Assembly: GCA_035276765.1 (NCBI GenBank)
Contig: DATELH010000002.1
Span: 886,823-950,822 of the forward strand
Reading direction: 5' to 3'
Length of the DNA stretch: 64,000 nt
Origin: DATASD01 sp035276765
Lineage (GTDB): Bacteria; Patescibacteriota; Saccharimonadia; Saccharimonadales; UBA4665
Under the pieces are notes generated by a model. The model was not told where the DNA came from and searched no databases. It worked only from the letters and a program-made list of their open reading frames with translations. How positions within the stretch are numbered: position 1 is the first letter of the stretch; each line of letters starts with the position of its first letter. Positions 1-7,112 of this stretch are shown piece by piece. The position numbers and the translations under genes are program-made.

Positions 1-567
1 TGCAAAGTAAGTGAAGGGGCGTTGCCTGCGTTGCATGTCGTCGATCTGGCTGTCGATGTGGAACCGCCCTTTCACACCCGGGCCGTAATCTATGACGACT
101 CCGGGAGGGTACGGCAGCATAACCCGTGTGCCGTCAAAACCGAGGTTCGGTATGGGCGTGCGCGAAACGGTAATCTTGACGCCGTCGGGAAGCTCTGTGT
201 CACCTCGGACTACGCTATGCGCAAAAACTTCAGCGCTAACGCGGATGAGCCCGTCTGCTTTGCTGCGCAAGTTGACGTCATCGCCTTCAAGAAGCTCGCG
301 AAGCCGGCTGCCGAACGTGCCGGTCGCATAATTGAGCACGCCAAAATGTTCGGTGACGACCGGATCCTCGGATGGCGCATGCAACATGGCAAGCTCGCCA
401 TTGCTAAAGGTAGTAGCAACCGCACTGACAACGTGTGAGGTAATGAAGTGGCCGCTCAAATATTGTTCGTCTGGCGGCATGCCGATAGCTTCATAAAGAG
501 TCGCCAGCCCTTCTCGGGTCAGCGCTTCGCCGCTAGCGGTTGGTGGACGGTTGATGTTGTCTGCCAC
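1..567 (-). CDS. Unrecognised protein, 3' end beyond the window
   Basis: A minus-strand frame stays open from a GTG at 567 to the window edge (189 codons). The start is chosen because an AAAGGAGG ribosome binding site lies 5-6 bases upstream of this GTG. The protein begins MADNINRPPTASGEAL and reads as a soluble mixed alpha/beta protein with no membrane segment or signal peptide. I do not recognise a family. It is divergent from lepA, with about 90 bp between the two starts. Open ATG frames on the opposite strand here are shadows without a ribosome site. Confidence 0.75.
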   Translation of the reverse strand, partial: MADNINRPPTASGEALTREGLATLYEAIGMPPDEQYLSGHFITSHVVSAVATTFSNGELAMLHAPSEDPVVTEHFGVLNYATGTFGSRLRELLEGDDVNLRSKADGLIRVSAEVFAHSVVRGDTELPDGVKITVSRTPIPNLGFDGTRVMLPYPPGVVIDYGPGVKGRFHIDSQIDDMQRRQRPFTYFA

Positions 568-655
568 GGTTCCTCCTTTAGCCTTCGCGAACCACTACTA
601 TAGCAGAAATGCTGCGCGCTGTATATTCTGGGCTACCTCTGTTATAATCAGGCTG

Positions 656-2434
656 ATGAACCAAAGTGACTTGCGCAATTTTTGCATTATTGCCCATATT
701 GACCACGGCAAATCGACACTGGCCGACCGTATGCTGGAGCTGACCGGCACGGTTGAGAAACGGCTCATGAAGGAGCAGCTGCTCGACCGCATGGACCTGG
801 AGCGCGAGCGCGGCATCACCATCAAGTTGCAGCCGGTGCGCATGCAGTACAAAGGTTACGAGCTAAACCTGATCGACACGCCCGGCCACGTCGATTTTAG
901 CTACGAAGTTTCGCGCAGTCTCGAGGCTTGCGAAGGCGCGATTTTGGTGGTCGACGCCACGCAAGGCATGCAGGCGCAAACGCTCGCCAACGTGTATTTG
1001 GCGATGGCGGCCGACTTGCATATTATTCCGGTGCTCAACAAAATTGACTTGCCAGCGGCGGATGTCGACCGCGTGAGCGCGGAAATTATCAGCTTGCTGG
1101 GTTGCGCCAAAGAAGACATTTTGCTGATTTCGGCCAAGACGGGCGAGGGCGTGCCTGCAGTGCTCGACCGTGTCGTTGCCGACATTCCGGCGCCAACCGG
1201 CAAGCCTGCAAGCACTACACGGGCGCTCATTTTTGACAGTTATTACGACGACTACCGCGGCGTGATCTTGTACGTGCGTGTGGTGGACGGCGCTATCAAA
1301 AAAGGTGCAAATATCAAAATGATGGCCACGAGCGGCTCGGGCCTGGCGCTCGAAGTCGGTGCGCTCACTCCTGACATGACGCCGAAACCAGCACTCGAAA
1401 CGGGGAAAATCGGCTACATTGTAACCAACCTCAAATCGACGCGCGAAGCCCGCGTGGGCGACACTGTCACAATGCCACATGCCGAAAACGCCGAGCCGTT
1501 GCCGGGCTATCAAGACGTAAAGCCATTTGTCTACGCCGGCTTTTTCCCCGAGAGCAACGAGTTTTACCAGGAGCTGAAAGACGCCATCGAAAAACTCAGC
1601 CTCAGCGATTCCGCGCTGCAGTTTGAGCCGGAAAACTCGCCGGTATTAGGTTTTGGCGTGCGTATTGGCTTTCTTGGCTTGCTGCATATGGACATTGTGC
1701 GCGAGCGGCTGGAGCGCGAATACAACCTCGACCTGATTGTTACCAATCCCTCAACCGATTACCAAGTGAGTTTGTTGAGTGGCGAAGACCTCGATATTAA
1801 AAGCGCTGCCGACTTGCCTGACCCGGCCAAAATCCGCGAAATCCGCGAGCCATGGATCCGCGGTGAAATTGTGGTGCCGAAAGAATACGTTGGCGCGATG
1901 ATCCAGCTTGTTGCCGGCAAGCGCGGTGTGCACAAAAACCTTAGTTACATTGACGAGCGCGCGCTCATCAGTTTTGAGGCGCCGCTTGCCAACTTGCTCA
2001 CCGATTTTTACGACCAGCTCAAAAGCCTCACCAGCGGCTATGGCTCGTTCAATTACGAACTGGCTGATTACCGTGCTGAAGACCTGGTAAAAGTCGACTT
2101 TTACGTGGCTGGCGACCGGGTGGATGCGCTGAGCGTCATGGTGCACCGCACCGAAGCCGACCGTATTGGCCGCGAGATCGTGCTCAAATTAAAAGAGGTT
2201 ATTCCGCGCCAGCAATTCCCGGTGGCTTTGCAGGCGGCAATCGGCGGCAAGTTTATCGCCCGCGAAGACATCAGCGCGTTTCGCAAAGACGTGACCACCG
2301 GCCTGTACGGTGGTGACGTCTCGCGCAAGAAAAAAGTGCTGGCCAAACAAGCCAAAGGCAAAAAGCGACTGAAACGCTTTGGCAAGGTAGACATTCCGGC
2401 CGAAGCCTTTACCGTGATGCTCAAGAGGGACTAA
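656..2434 (+). CDS. lepA: Elongation factor 4 (LepA)
   Basis: LepA is a ribosome-associated GTPase related to EF-G. The 592-residue protein has the G1 loop AHIDHGKST at residues 13-21, the switch motif RERGITIK, the G3 motif DTPGHVDF and the G4 motif NKID, followed by EF-G-like domains and the LepA C-terminal domain ending in the basic KKVLAKQAKGKKRLKR stretch typical of the family. Length is normal. An upstream in-frame ATG at 551 is possible, but 656 starts the conserved protein (MNQSDLRNF). A perfect TATAAT at 643-648 lies 7 bases before this ATG and no Shine-Dalgarno is present, so the mRNA is probably leaderless. Confidence 0.96.
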   Translation: MNQSDLRNFCIIAHIDHGKSTLADRMLELTGTVEKRLMKEQLLDRMDLERERGITIKLQPVRMQYKGYELNLIDTPGHVDFSYEVSRSLEACEGAILVVDATQGMQAQTLANVYLAMAADLHIIPVLNKIDLPAADVDRVSAEIISLLGCAKEDILLISAKTGEGVPAVLDRVVADIPAPTGKPASTTRALIFDSYYDDYRGVILYVRVVDGAIKKGANIKMMATSGSGLALEVGALTPDMTPKPALETGKIGYIVTNLKSTREARVGDTVTMPHAENAEPLPGYQDVKPFVYAGFFPESNEFYQELKDAIEKLSLSDSALQFEPENSPVLGFGVRIGFLGLLHMDIVRERLEREYNLDLIVTNPSTDYQVSLLSGEDLDIKSAADLPDPAKIREIREPWIRGEIVVPKEYVGAMIQLVAGKRGVHKNLSYIDERALISFEAPLANLLTDFYDQLKSLTSGYGSFNYELADYRAEDLVKVDFYVAGDRVDALSVMVHRTEADRIGREIVLKLKEVIPRQQFPVALQAAIGGKFIAREDISAFRKDVTTGLYGGDVSRKKKVLAKQAKGKKRLKRFGKVDIPAEAFTVMLKRD

Positions 2435-2437
2435 CTT

Positions 2438-3046
2438 ATGATTCCAGATATCGCAACCATCCAAAAACTGCACCAAAAATACGCGCATTTCGCCGAAGCG
2501 CCGGGACTGGACGACCGGGTGTTTACGCATTGCCGAATTGTGAGTGAGATTGCATTGTGGTGCGCCGACAACGTTCACGAAACCGTTGACCGCGAGGTAC
2601 TGCAGGCCACGGCTTTGCTGCACGATATTGGCACGTATCCCTTCTTTGACGCGCAGGGCAAAACCGACGGGCGCGGGTTTTATCCGTTGCACAGTATCTT
2701 GGGCGCCAAGATTGTGCTCGACGAAGGCTTCGATCCGCGCATTGCCCGGGCCATCGAGACGCATCTGCTCATGGGACTCAGCCAAGCGGAAATCACCGAC
2801 ACCGGCGTGCGCGAGTGGCCGCTGCCGCTGCACGATTACCGCCCTAAGACCATTGAAGGCGAGCTGCTTTGTTATGCCGACCGTTTCCATACCAAAAAGC
2901 CGAAATTTAACGACCCGCAAACTTTTTTGAAAAAGCTGGAACAGAACTTGCCCGCCCAAGCTGATAGGTTTAAAGCCGCCATGGAACGCTTTGGCGTGCC
3001 CGATCTGGCTACGCTCGCCAAAAAATACCAACATCCGGTGGTGTAG
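2438..3046 (+). CDS. HD-domain hydrolase
   Basis: A 202-residue HD-superfamily protein, probably a metal-dependent phosphohydrolase. The metal-binding pattern is visible: H31, the HD pair at 62-63 (ALLHDIGTYP), later histidines (PLHSILGAK, IETHLL) and a downstream aspartate (CYADRFH). It starts 4 bases after the lepA stop, so it is likely co-transcribed with lepA. The substrate cannot be read from sequence; small stand-alone HD proteins act on nucleotides or phosphorylated metabolites. Confidence 0.85.
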   Translation: MIPDIATIQKLHQKYAHFAEAPGLDDRVFTHCRIVSEIALWCADNVHETVDREVLQATALLHDIGTYPFFDAQGKTDGRGFYPLHSILGAKIVLDEGFDPRIARAIETHLLMGLSQAEITDTGVREWPLPLHDYRPKTIEGELLCYADRFHTKKPKFNDPQTFLKKLEQNLPAQADRFKAAMERFGVPDLATLAKKYQHPVV

Positions 3047-3054
3047 CTTTACCT

Positions 3055-3070
3055 CCTCGTGCAAACGAGG
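3055..3070 (+). promoter_or_regulatory. Hairpin containing the ribosome binding site of the next gene
   Basis: CCTCGT (3055-3060), a GCAA loop and ACGAGG (3065-3070) form a perfect 6-bp hairpin with a tetraloop. The right arm holds the only Shine-Dalgarno-like GAGG for the ATG at 3079. Folding would hide the ribosome site, so translation may be controlled; it could instead only insulate the lepA unit. Confidence 0.45.
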
Positions 3071-3078
3071 TTAAATAG

Positions 3079-3759
3079 ATGGACATGCAAAATGCCAGCG
3101 ATTACCACCCCAGCGATGCCGTCCTTGCGGCCTTGCGAGAAGTAACGCTTGTTGCGGTAGTGGGTGTAAGTGGCTCGGGCAAGACCACGCTCGTGAATCG
3201 GGCATGCCAACAAGACCCAAGCTTGCACGTCGTGGTGAGCGACAGCAGTCGCTCGCCTCGCCCCGAGGAACGCGACGGCGTTGACTATTTTTTCAAGCGC
3301 AAAGCCGACATGTTGGCCGCCATCGACCGCCGCGAATATGTCCAGGTGGCGCCCAGCAACAGCGGTGATATATACGCCACGCACGCCGAAAACTATACCT
3401 CAGACGGCCCAGCGCTCATCACGGTATGGGCGGAGGCAATCCCGGCCTTCCGCGCCTTGCCATTTCGCTCCATGCGCACCTTATATATCGTGCCCAGTAG
3501 CTACAAAACATGGCAATCGCGCTTGGACCTACATGGCTTTACGCCAGAATTACGCGCCCAGCGGCTCGCGGAGGCCGAGCGCTCACTGCAATTCGCCCTC
3601 GCCGACCCCGATGTGGAGTTAATTGTAAATGGCGACTTAGCGCAGGCAACCGCTGATTTTTTGGCAGCCATCCATCGTCCCGCCAGCGTACCCCGGCCGG
3701 ATCAAACTGCTGCGCGCCAGCTCGTACGGCAACTACTGCAAGGCCTCACCAAAAAGTAA
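3079..3759 (+). CDS. Guanylate-kinase-like protein, divergent copy
   Basis: A 226-residue P-loop protein of the guanylate kinase fold. The Walker A loop GVSGSGKTT covers residues 29-37. The segment SRSPRPEERDGVDYFF matches the GMP-binding TRxPRxGExxGxxYxF region of guanylate kinases. The catalytic-domain motif normally GxxYGT is altered to GDIYAT, so it may be a divergent kinase rather than the housekeeping enzyme. It stands just upstream of a second, more canonical copy at 3876. True GMP kinase activity is uncertain. Confidence 0.7.
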   Translation: MDMQNASDYHPSDAVLAALREVTLVAVVGVSGSGKTTLVNRACQQDPSLHVVVSDSSRSPRPEERDGVDYFFKRKADMLAAIDRREYVQVAPSNSGDIYATHAENYTSDGPALITVWAEAIPAFRALPFRSMRTLYIVPSSYKTWQSRLDLHGFTPELRAQRLAEAERSLQFALADPDVELIVNGDLAQATADFLAAIHRPASVPRPDQTAARQLVRQLLQGLTKK

Positions 3760-3875
3760 CAGTCCACGCGTGCACGCATTAACTTTTCGTGAAAAAGGCG
3801 AGGAGCTGCGCGCCCGTCAACACGCCGCCACACGAATATGCGTATTCTCCAGGCAAAGTAATGTATAGTGAAACA

Positions 3876-4604
3876 ATGATAGACGAAACTTTACTCGAAA
3901 AAATCGCCGCATACCGGCCGAGTGCCGCCACAATCGCATTGCTGCAAGATACGACTATTGCTCTGGTGGTCGGTGTGTCGGGGGCGGGGAAGGACACTAT
4001 TGTTAAGGAGCTGCTCAAAAAGGAAGACTACCGGGCGATTGTGTCGCACACCACGCGCGCGCCGCGCGAAAACCGGGGCGTACCCGAGCAAAATGGCGTC
4101 GATTACCACTTTATCGACGTACCCACGGCAGTCAAAATGATTGACGACCACGCATTTATAGAAGTTAAAACCTACAGCCAAAACATTTATGGTACCAGTG
4201 CCGCCGAAGTGCAAAAGGCGCATGACGAAAGCAAAATCGCCATCAGCGACGTTGAAGTGAAAGGTGTGGCAGAGTACGTCGAGCTGACTCCAACGGTGCG
4301 GCCGATTTTCGTGCTACCGCCCAGTTTTGAAATATGGCAGCAACGTTTGCTATCCCGCTATGGCGATGGCCAGTCAGAACATACCGAGGACATCTTGCGC
4401 CGCTTGCGTACGGCGCGCGACGAGCTTATGCACGCTCGCAGCACCGATTATTTCTCGCTTATCGTCAACGATGACCTCGGTAAAACAGTGCAAAAGGTCG
4501 ACGAGCTGGCGCACACGCCCACGAACTTGCCAGAACGCACGCCCGCAGCTCTCAAACTCATCGAAGACCTCTTGGCAAAACTGCAAACGACGCTTGGCGA
4601 ATAG
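3876..4604 (+). CDS. Guanylate kinase family protein
   Basis: A 242-residue guanylate-kinase-like protein. Walker A is GVSGAGKDT (from residue 33), the GMP-binding region reads TTRAPRENRGVPEQNGVDYHF, and NIYGTS matches the conserved YGT motif, so it looks more canonical than its neighbour. Family enzymes phosphorylate GMP to GDP. Start 3876 is chosen over the upstream in-frame ATG at 3789 because TATAGT (3864-3869) ends 6 bases before it, the spacing of a leaderless mRNA. It is longer than a typical guanylate kinase (about 200 residues), with a C-terminal helical extension shared with the upstream paralogue. Confidence 0.75.
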   Translation: MIDETLLEKIAAYRPSAATIALLQDTTIALVVGVSGAGKDTIVKELLKKEDYRAIVSHTTRAPRENRGVPEQNGVDYHFIDVPTAVKMIDDHAFIEVKTYSQNIYGTSAAEVQKAHDESKIAISDVEVKGVAEYVELTPTVRPIFVLPPSFEIWQQRLLSRYGDGQSEHTEDILRRLRTARDELMHARSTDYFSLIVNDDLGKTVQKVDELAHTPTNLPERTPAALKLIEDLLAKLQTTLGE

Positions 4605-4617
4605 GCTCCCTGCCCTA

Positions 4618-4644
4618 TTGGCACTCTTGACGTTTGAGTGCCAG
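4618..4644 (+). promoter_or_regulatory. CIRCE operator of hrcA-grpE, with embedded promoter
   Basis: TTGGCACTC, nine bases, GAGTGCCAG: one half-site base on each side differs from the consensus TTAGCACTC-N9-GAGTGCTAA, in a compensating pair. The nine-base spacer contains a -35 (TTGACG, 4627-4632) that is 17 bp from a TATGAT -10 (4650-4655). HrcA bound here would cover the -35, so hrcA-grpE should be autorepressed and heat-inducible. Confidence 0.93.
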
Positions 4645-4688
4645 GGCCGTATGATGAGACCAGTAACGCCATGTAAGCGGAGCACCGC

Positions 4689-5393
4689 ATGACCGATCGC
4701 CAAAAGCAAATCCTGTGCGCCATCATCGAACAGTACGCCGAAGTAGCCGTGCCTGTGGGTTCGGTCACGCTTGCCAAATTGTTCGGGGTGAGTTCGGCTA
4801 CCATCCGCGCCGAAATGGCCGAATTGGAACGGTGCGGCTTCATTGCGCAGCCCCACACCAGTGCCGGTCGTGTTCCCACCGACAAGGGCTATCGGTTTTA
4901 TGTGAACACCTTGGCCGAAACTCAAGAAACACCGGTCGAACGCCGTGGTGAGCGCGCTCTGGCCGCCCGCGTGCAACACGGCGGCATGCCAGAGCGTACT
5001 ATCCGTAACGCCGTGGACACGCTGGTGGAGCTCACCCACAATCTGGGTCTGGCTACCATTGGCAACCAATTGTACATGAGCGGCTTGTCGAACCTCTTTG
5101 GCCAACCGGAATTTATGAATGGCGCCCAGGTGCAACAAGTGGCGCGCTTGCTCGACAACCTCGAGCCGTGGCTGCGCGAAGCCGCGCCAAACGAACCGCT
5201 CAGCGTCTACATTGGCCAAGAGAATCCCATCGGCCGCGCCGCCGGCTGCTCGCTTATTATTAGTCGGTTCCATAGTCCTTATAGCGACCGGAGTTACATC
5301 GGGGTGCTCGGGCCCACGCGTCAAAGTTACCGCGACGTAATGCAGCTCGTACGCCACGCCGGCCAATCCCTAGAAAACGCATTATACGAATAA
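4689..5393 (+). CDS. hrcA: Heat-shock repressor HrcA, short form
   Basis: HrcA binds CIRCE operators and represses chaperone operons. The N-terminal winged helix is clear (RQKQILCAIIEQY; VSSATIRAEMAELE; HTSAGRVPTDKGYRFYV, residues 4-70). The ligand-sensing remainder is short: 234 residues in total against about 340 for typical HrcA, so much of the dimerisation/GAF-like part is reduced. The gene lies just downstream of a CIRCE element and 13 bases before grpE. Confidence 0.92.
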   Translation: MTDRQKQILCAIIEQYAEVAVPVGSVTLAKLFGVSSATIRAEMAELERCGFIAQPHTSAGRVPTDKGYRFYVNTLAETQETPVERRGERALAARVQHGGMPERTIRNAVDTLVELTHNLGLATIGNQLYMSGLSNLFGQPEFMNGAQVQQVARLLDNLEPWLREAAPNEPLSVYIGQENPIGRAAGCSLIISRFHSPYSDRSYIGVLGPTRQSYRDVMQLVRHAGQSLENALYE

Positions 5394-5406
5394 AGGAAAG
5401 TAAGCC

Positions 5407-5904
5407 ATGCCAAAACCATCTGACGACCAAAAAGCAAAACCCTCGAAAACTGTAGACAACATGATGTTGCTCCAGCAAAAAGTCGACGAGCTCACCGCTG
5501 CCGTCCAGCGCGAACGTGCCGACGCCATCAACATGCGCCGCCGGCACGAAGAACAGGTGTTGAACCTGAAAAATACAGTCAAAGCTAACGTGGTACGCGA
5601 GCTGCTGCCAGTTATCGACAACTTTGAGCGCGCGCTCAAACACGTGCCCGCCGACCTCGCAGGCAACGATTACGTAAAGGGCGTCGAGGCTGTCGTAAAA
5701 CAGTTTGAAAAAACGGTAACCGACCTCGGCGTAATCCGCATTAAAACCGTTGGCGAACCGTTCGACCCCCGTTGGCACGAAGCGGTCGCCGTAGAAGATG
5801 GCGACGGTGGTACCGAAGAAATCATCAGCGAAGAGCTGCAATCCGGCTACCGCCTTGGCGACGAAGTCATTCGCCACGCCATGGTCAAAGTCACTATGCG
5901 CTAG
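5407..5904 (+). CDS. grpE: Nucleotide exchange factor GrpE
   Basis: GrpE releases ADP from DnaK. The 165-residue protein has the long N-terminal coiled coil (LLQQKVDELTAAVQRERAD) and the C-terminal beta domain with FDPRWHEAV and GYRLGDEVIRHAMVKV, the family signature. It follows hrcA at 13 bases with a AAAGGAAAG ribosome site and is therefore under the same CIRCE control. Confidence 0.95.
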   Translation: MPKPSDDQKAKPSKTVDNMMLLQQKVDELTAAVQRERADAINMRRRHEEQVLNLKNTVKANVVRELLPVIDNFERALKHVPADLAGNDYVKGVEAVVKQFEKTVTDLGVIRIKTVGEPFDPRWHEAVAVEDGDGGTEEIISEELQSGYRLGDEVIRHAMVKVTMR

Positions 5905-5916
5905 GCTTGCACCACC

Positions 5917-5945
5917 CCTAAAAGTTATGTAGCATACTTTTTAGG
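5917..5945 (+). promoter_or_regulatory. Inverted repeat overlapping the ribosome site of the next gene
   Basis: CCTAAAAGT (5917-5925) pairs with ACTTTTTAGG (5936-5945) with one bulged base. The right arm runs into the AGGAAGG ribosome site at 5943-5949 of the TTG-start gene at 5957. It may end hrcA-grpE transcription, modulate translation of the next gene, or both. Confidence 0.4.
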
Positions 5946-5956
5946 AAGGTATTGTT

Positions 5957-6703
5957 TTGAGCGCGGAAGCAAACGCATATCATCAAGCAGTACAACGCAT
6001 CACCTGCGAAGGGTGTACCCTCAGAAAATTACCCGAAAGTTTTTGGCAGCAGTCCGAATTTGAGCCCGCCGAACTTTCCGAAGTTTTGAATAATGCCTTG
6101 CTTGCCTATGGCCAAGGCCGTGAATACACCTGGGACGAAGAAGAGCCTCTGCGGCTCGGTGCCCTTGCCGCCACCGTCGGTGACTTTTCCCGAAATGTTA
6201 CGCCTATACCCGAATTTGAAGAGACGGAAAGCCCTGGTGAGTTACTGGGGAACGACGCAAATGAGCTCATATTTCGGGTGGTCACCAGCTTCGATGGCGA
6301 CGGGCTCACTGTTGCCGATACGCCACTCGCAAGTATGCAGCCCGAAAGTCAGCAGGTTGTGGCGTGCCTTGGCAAAGTTTTGTCGGGCAAGTGCGGCGTT
6401 AAAGCGCGCTTGGCGCAGCCTGGTCAGCACACGGCTGCTGAGATGGCAATTGGTTTCGATGCGCTCGGGGATGACTTGAGCCTTGGCGCGGCTGTTCTGG
6501 AAACATACGCTCGCAATGCGGCTGCGTCCGACTTATGGAAGGTGGTGGAGGAGTTATTGCCGGGCATCGAAGCCTTGCTGGTAACGCGGGCAGATTTGAT
6601 GGGCCAACCATGTGTGCTGCCAAATTTAACGCCGGAATCCGACCCCGGCGACATGCGTCAACTCCTTTTTACTGTCGCCGAGCACCTGCGCGCCAGCGAG
6701 TAA
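5957..6703 (+). CDS. Unrecognised 248-residue protein
   Basis: Begins with TTG at 5957, chosen because AGGAAGG lies 7 bases upstream and the frame is open from there. The acidic, soluble protein has a cysteine pair near the N-terminus (CEGC, about residues 17-20), no membrane segment and no motif I can assign. It lies between the hrcA-grpE and dnaK operons, but nothing ties it to chaperone function. Confidence 0.7.
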   Translation: MSAEANAYHQAVQRITCEGCTLRKLPESFWQQSEFEPAELSEVLNNALLAYGQGREYTWDEEEPLRLGALAATVGDFSRNVTPIPEFEETESPGELLGNDANELIFRVVTSFDGDGLTVADTPLASMQPESQQVVACLGKVLSGKCGVKARLAQPGQHTAAEMAIGFDALGDDLSLGAAVLETYARNAAASDLWKVVEELLPGIEALLVTRADLMGQPCVLPNLTPESDPGDMRQLLFTVAEHLRASE

Positions 6704-6719
6704 CTGCTATAATAAACAT

Positions 6720-7016
6720 ATGAATTATGGAAATCGATATTATGTGGCGCGCATAGCTTCGTGGGCGATGTTGGCACTGGCGGTGCTCGGGCTGCTATAT
6801 ACTGCTGCGGCCACGACTTTGGCGCGCATGGCGGGCATTGCGCTGTTGATTGTCGGGGTTATGGGTGGCATTGCCGGTGCTTTTGTGGCGATTCATAGCA
6901 AGGCCAAGCAGACTGCCCACGAAGACCGTATTGGTGCGGAATTGCTCGGCACCTTTGGCCAGGAATTGCGGCGTGGCCACAACCAAAACCGCTCCCGAAC
7001 AGCGCAGAGAAAGTAG
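6720..7016 (+). CDS. Small membrane protein
   Basis: A 98-residue protein with two hydrophobic helices (about residues 13-31 and 36-57) and a basic C-terminal tail rich in Lys, Arg, Gln and Asn. TATAAT at 6708-6713 ends 6 bases before the ATG, so the message is probably leaderless. Family unknown. Confidence 0.7.
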   Translation: MNYGNRYYVARIASWAMLALAVLGLLYTAAATTLARMAGIALLIVGVMGGIAGAFVAIHSKAKQTAHEDRIGAELLGTFGQELRRGHNQNRSRTAQRK

Positions 7017-7017
7017 C

Positions 7018-7044
7018 TTGGCACTCTTGACTATTGAGTGCTAA
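7018..7044 (+). promoter_or_regulatory. CIRCE operator of dnaK, with embedded promoter
   Basis: TTGGCACTC, nine bases, GAGTGCTAA. As in front of hrcA, the spacer holds the -35 (TTGACT, 7027-7032), 17 bp from TATGCT (7050-7055). An extra isolated half-site TTAGCACTC follows at 7065-7073, inside the leader. Confidence 0.95.
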
Positions 7045-7112
7045 TTTTTTATGCTAGAATTGTTTTAGCACTCAAATATGCTTTTTGCTAACAATATTAA
7101 GGAGCAACACAT

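Noticed and set aside
22..438. Plus-strand frame at the left edge
   Set aside because: The minus-strand frame starting at GTG 567 has an ideal ribosome site and stays open to the edge. Both cannot be real, and the plus frame has no start signal.
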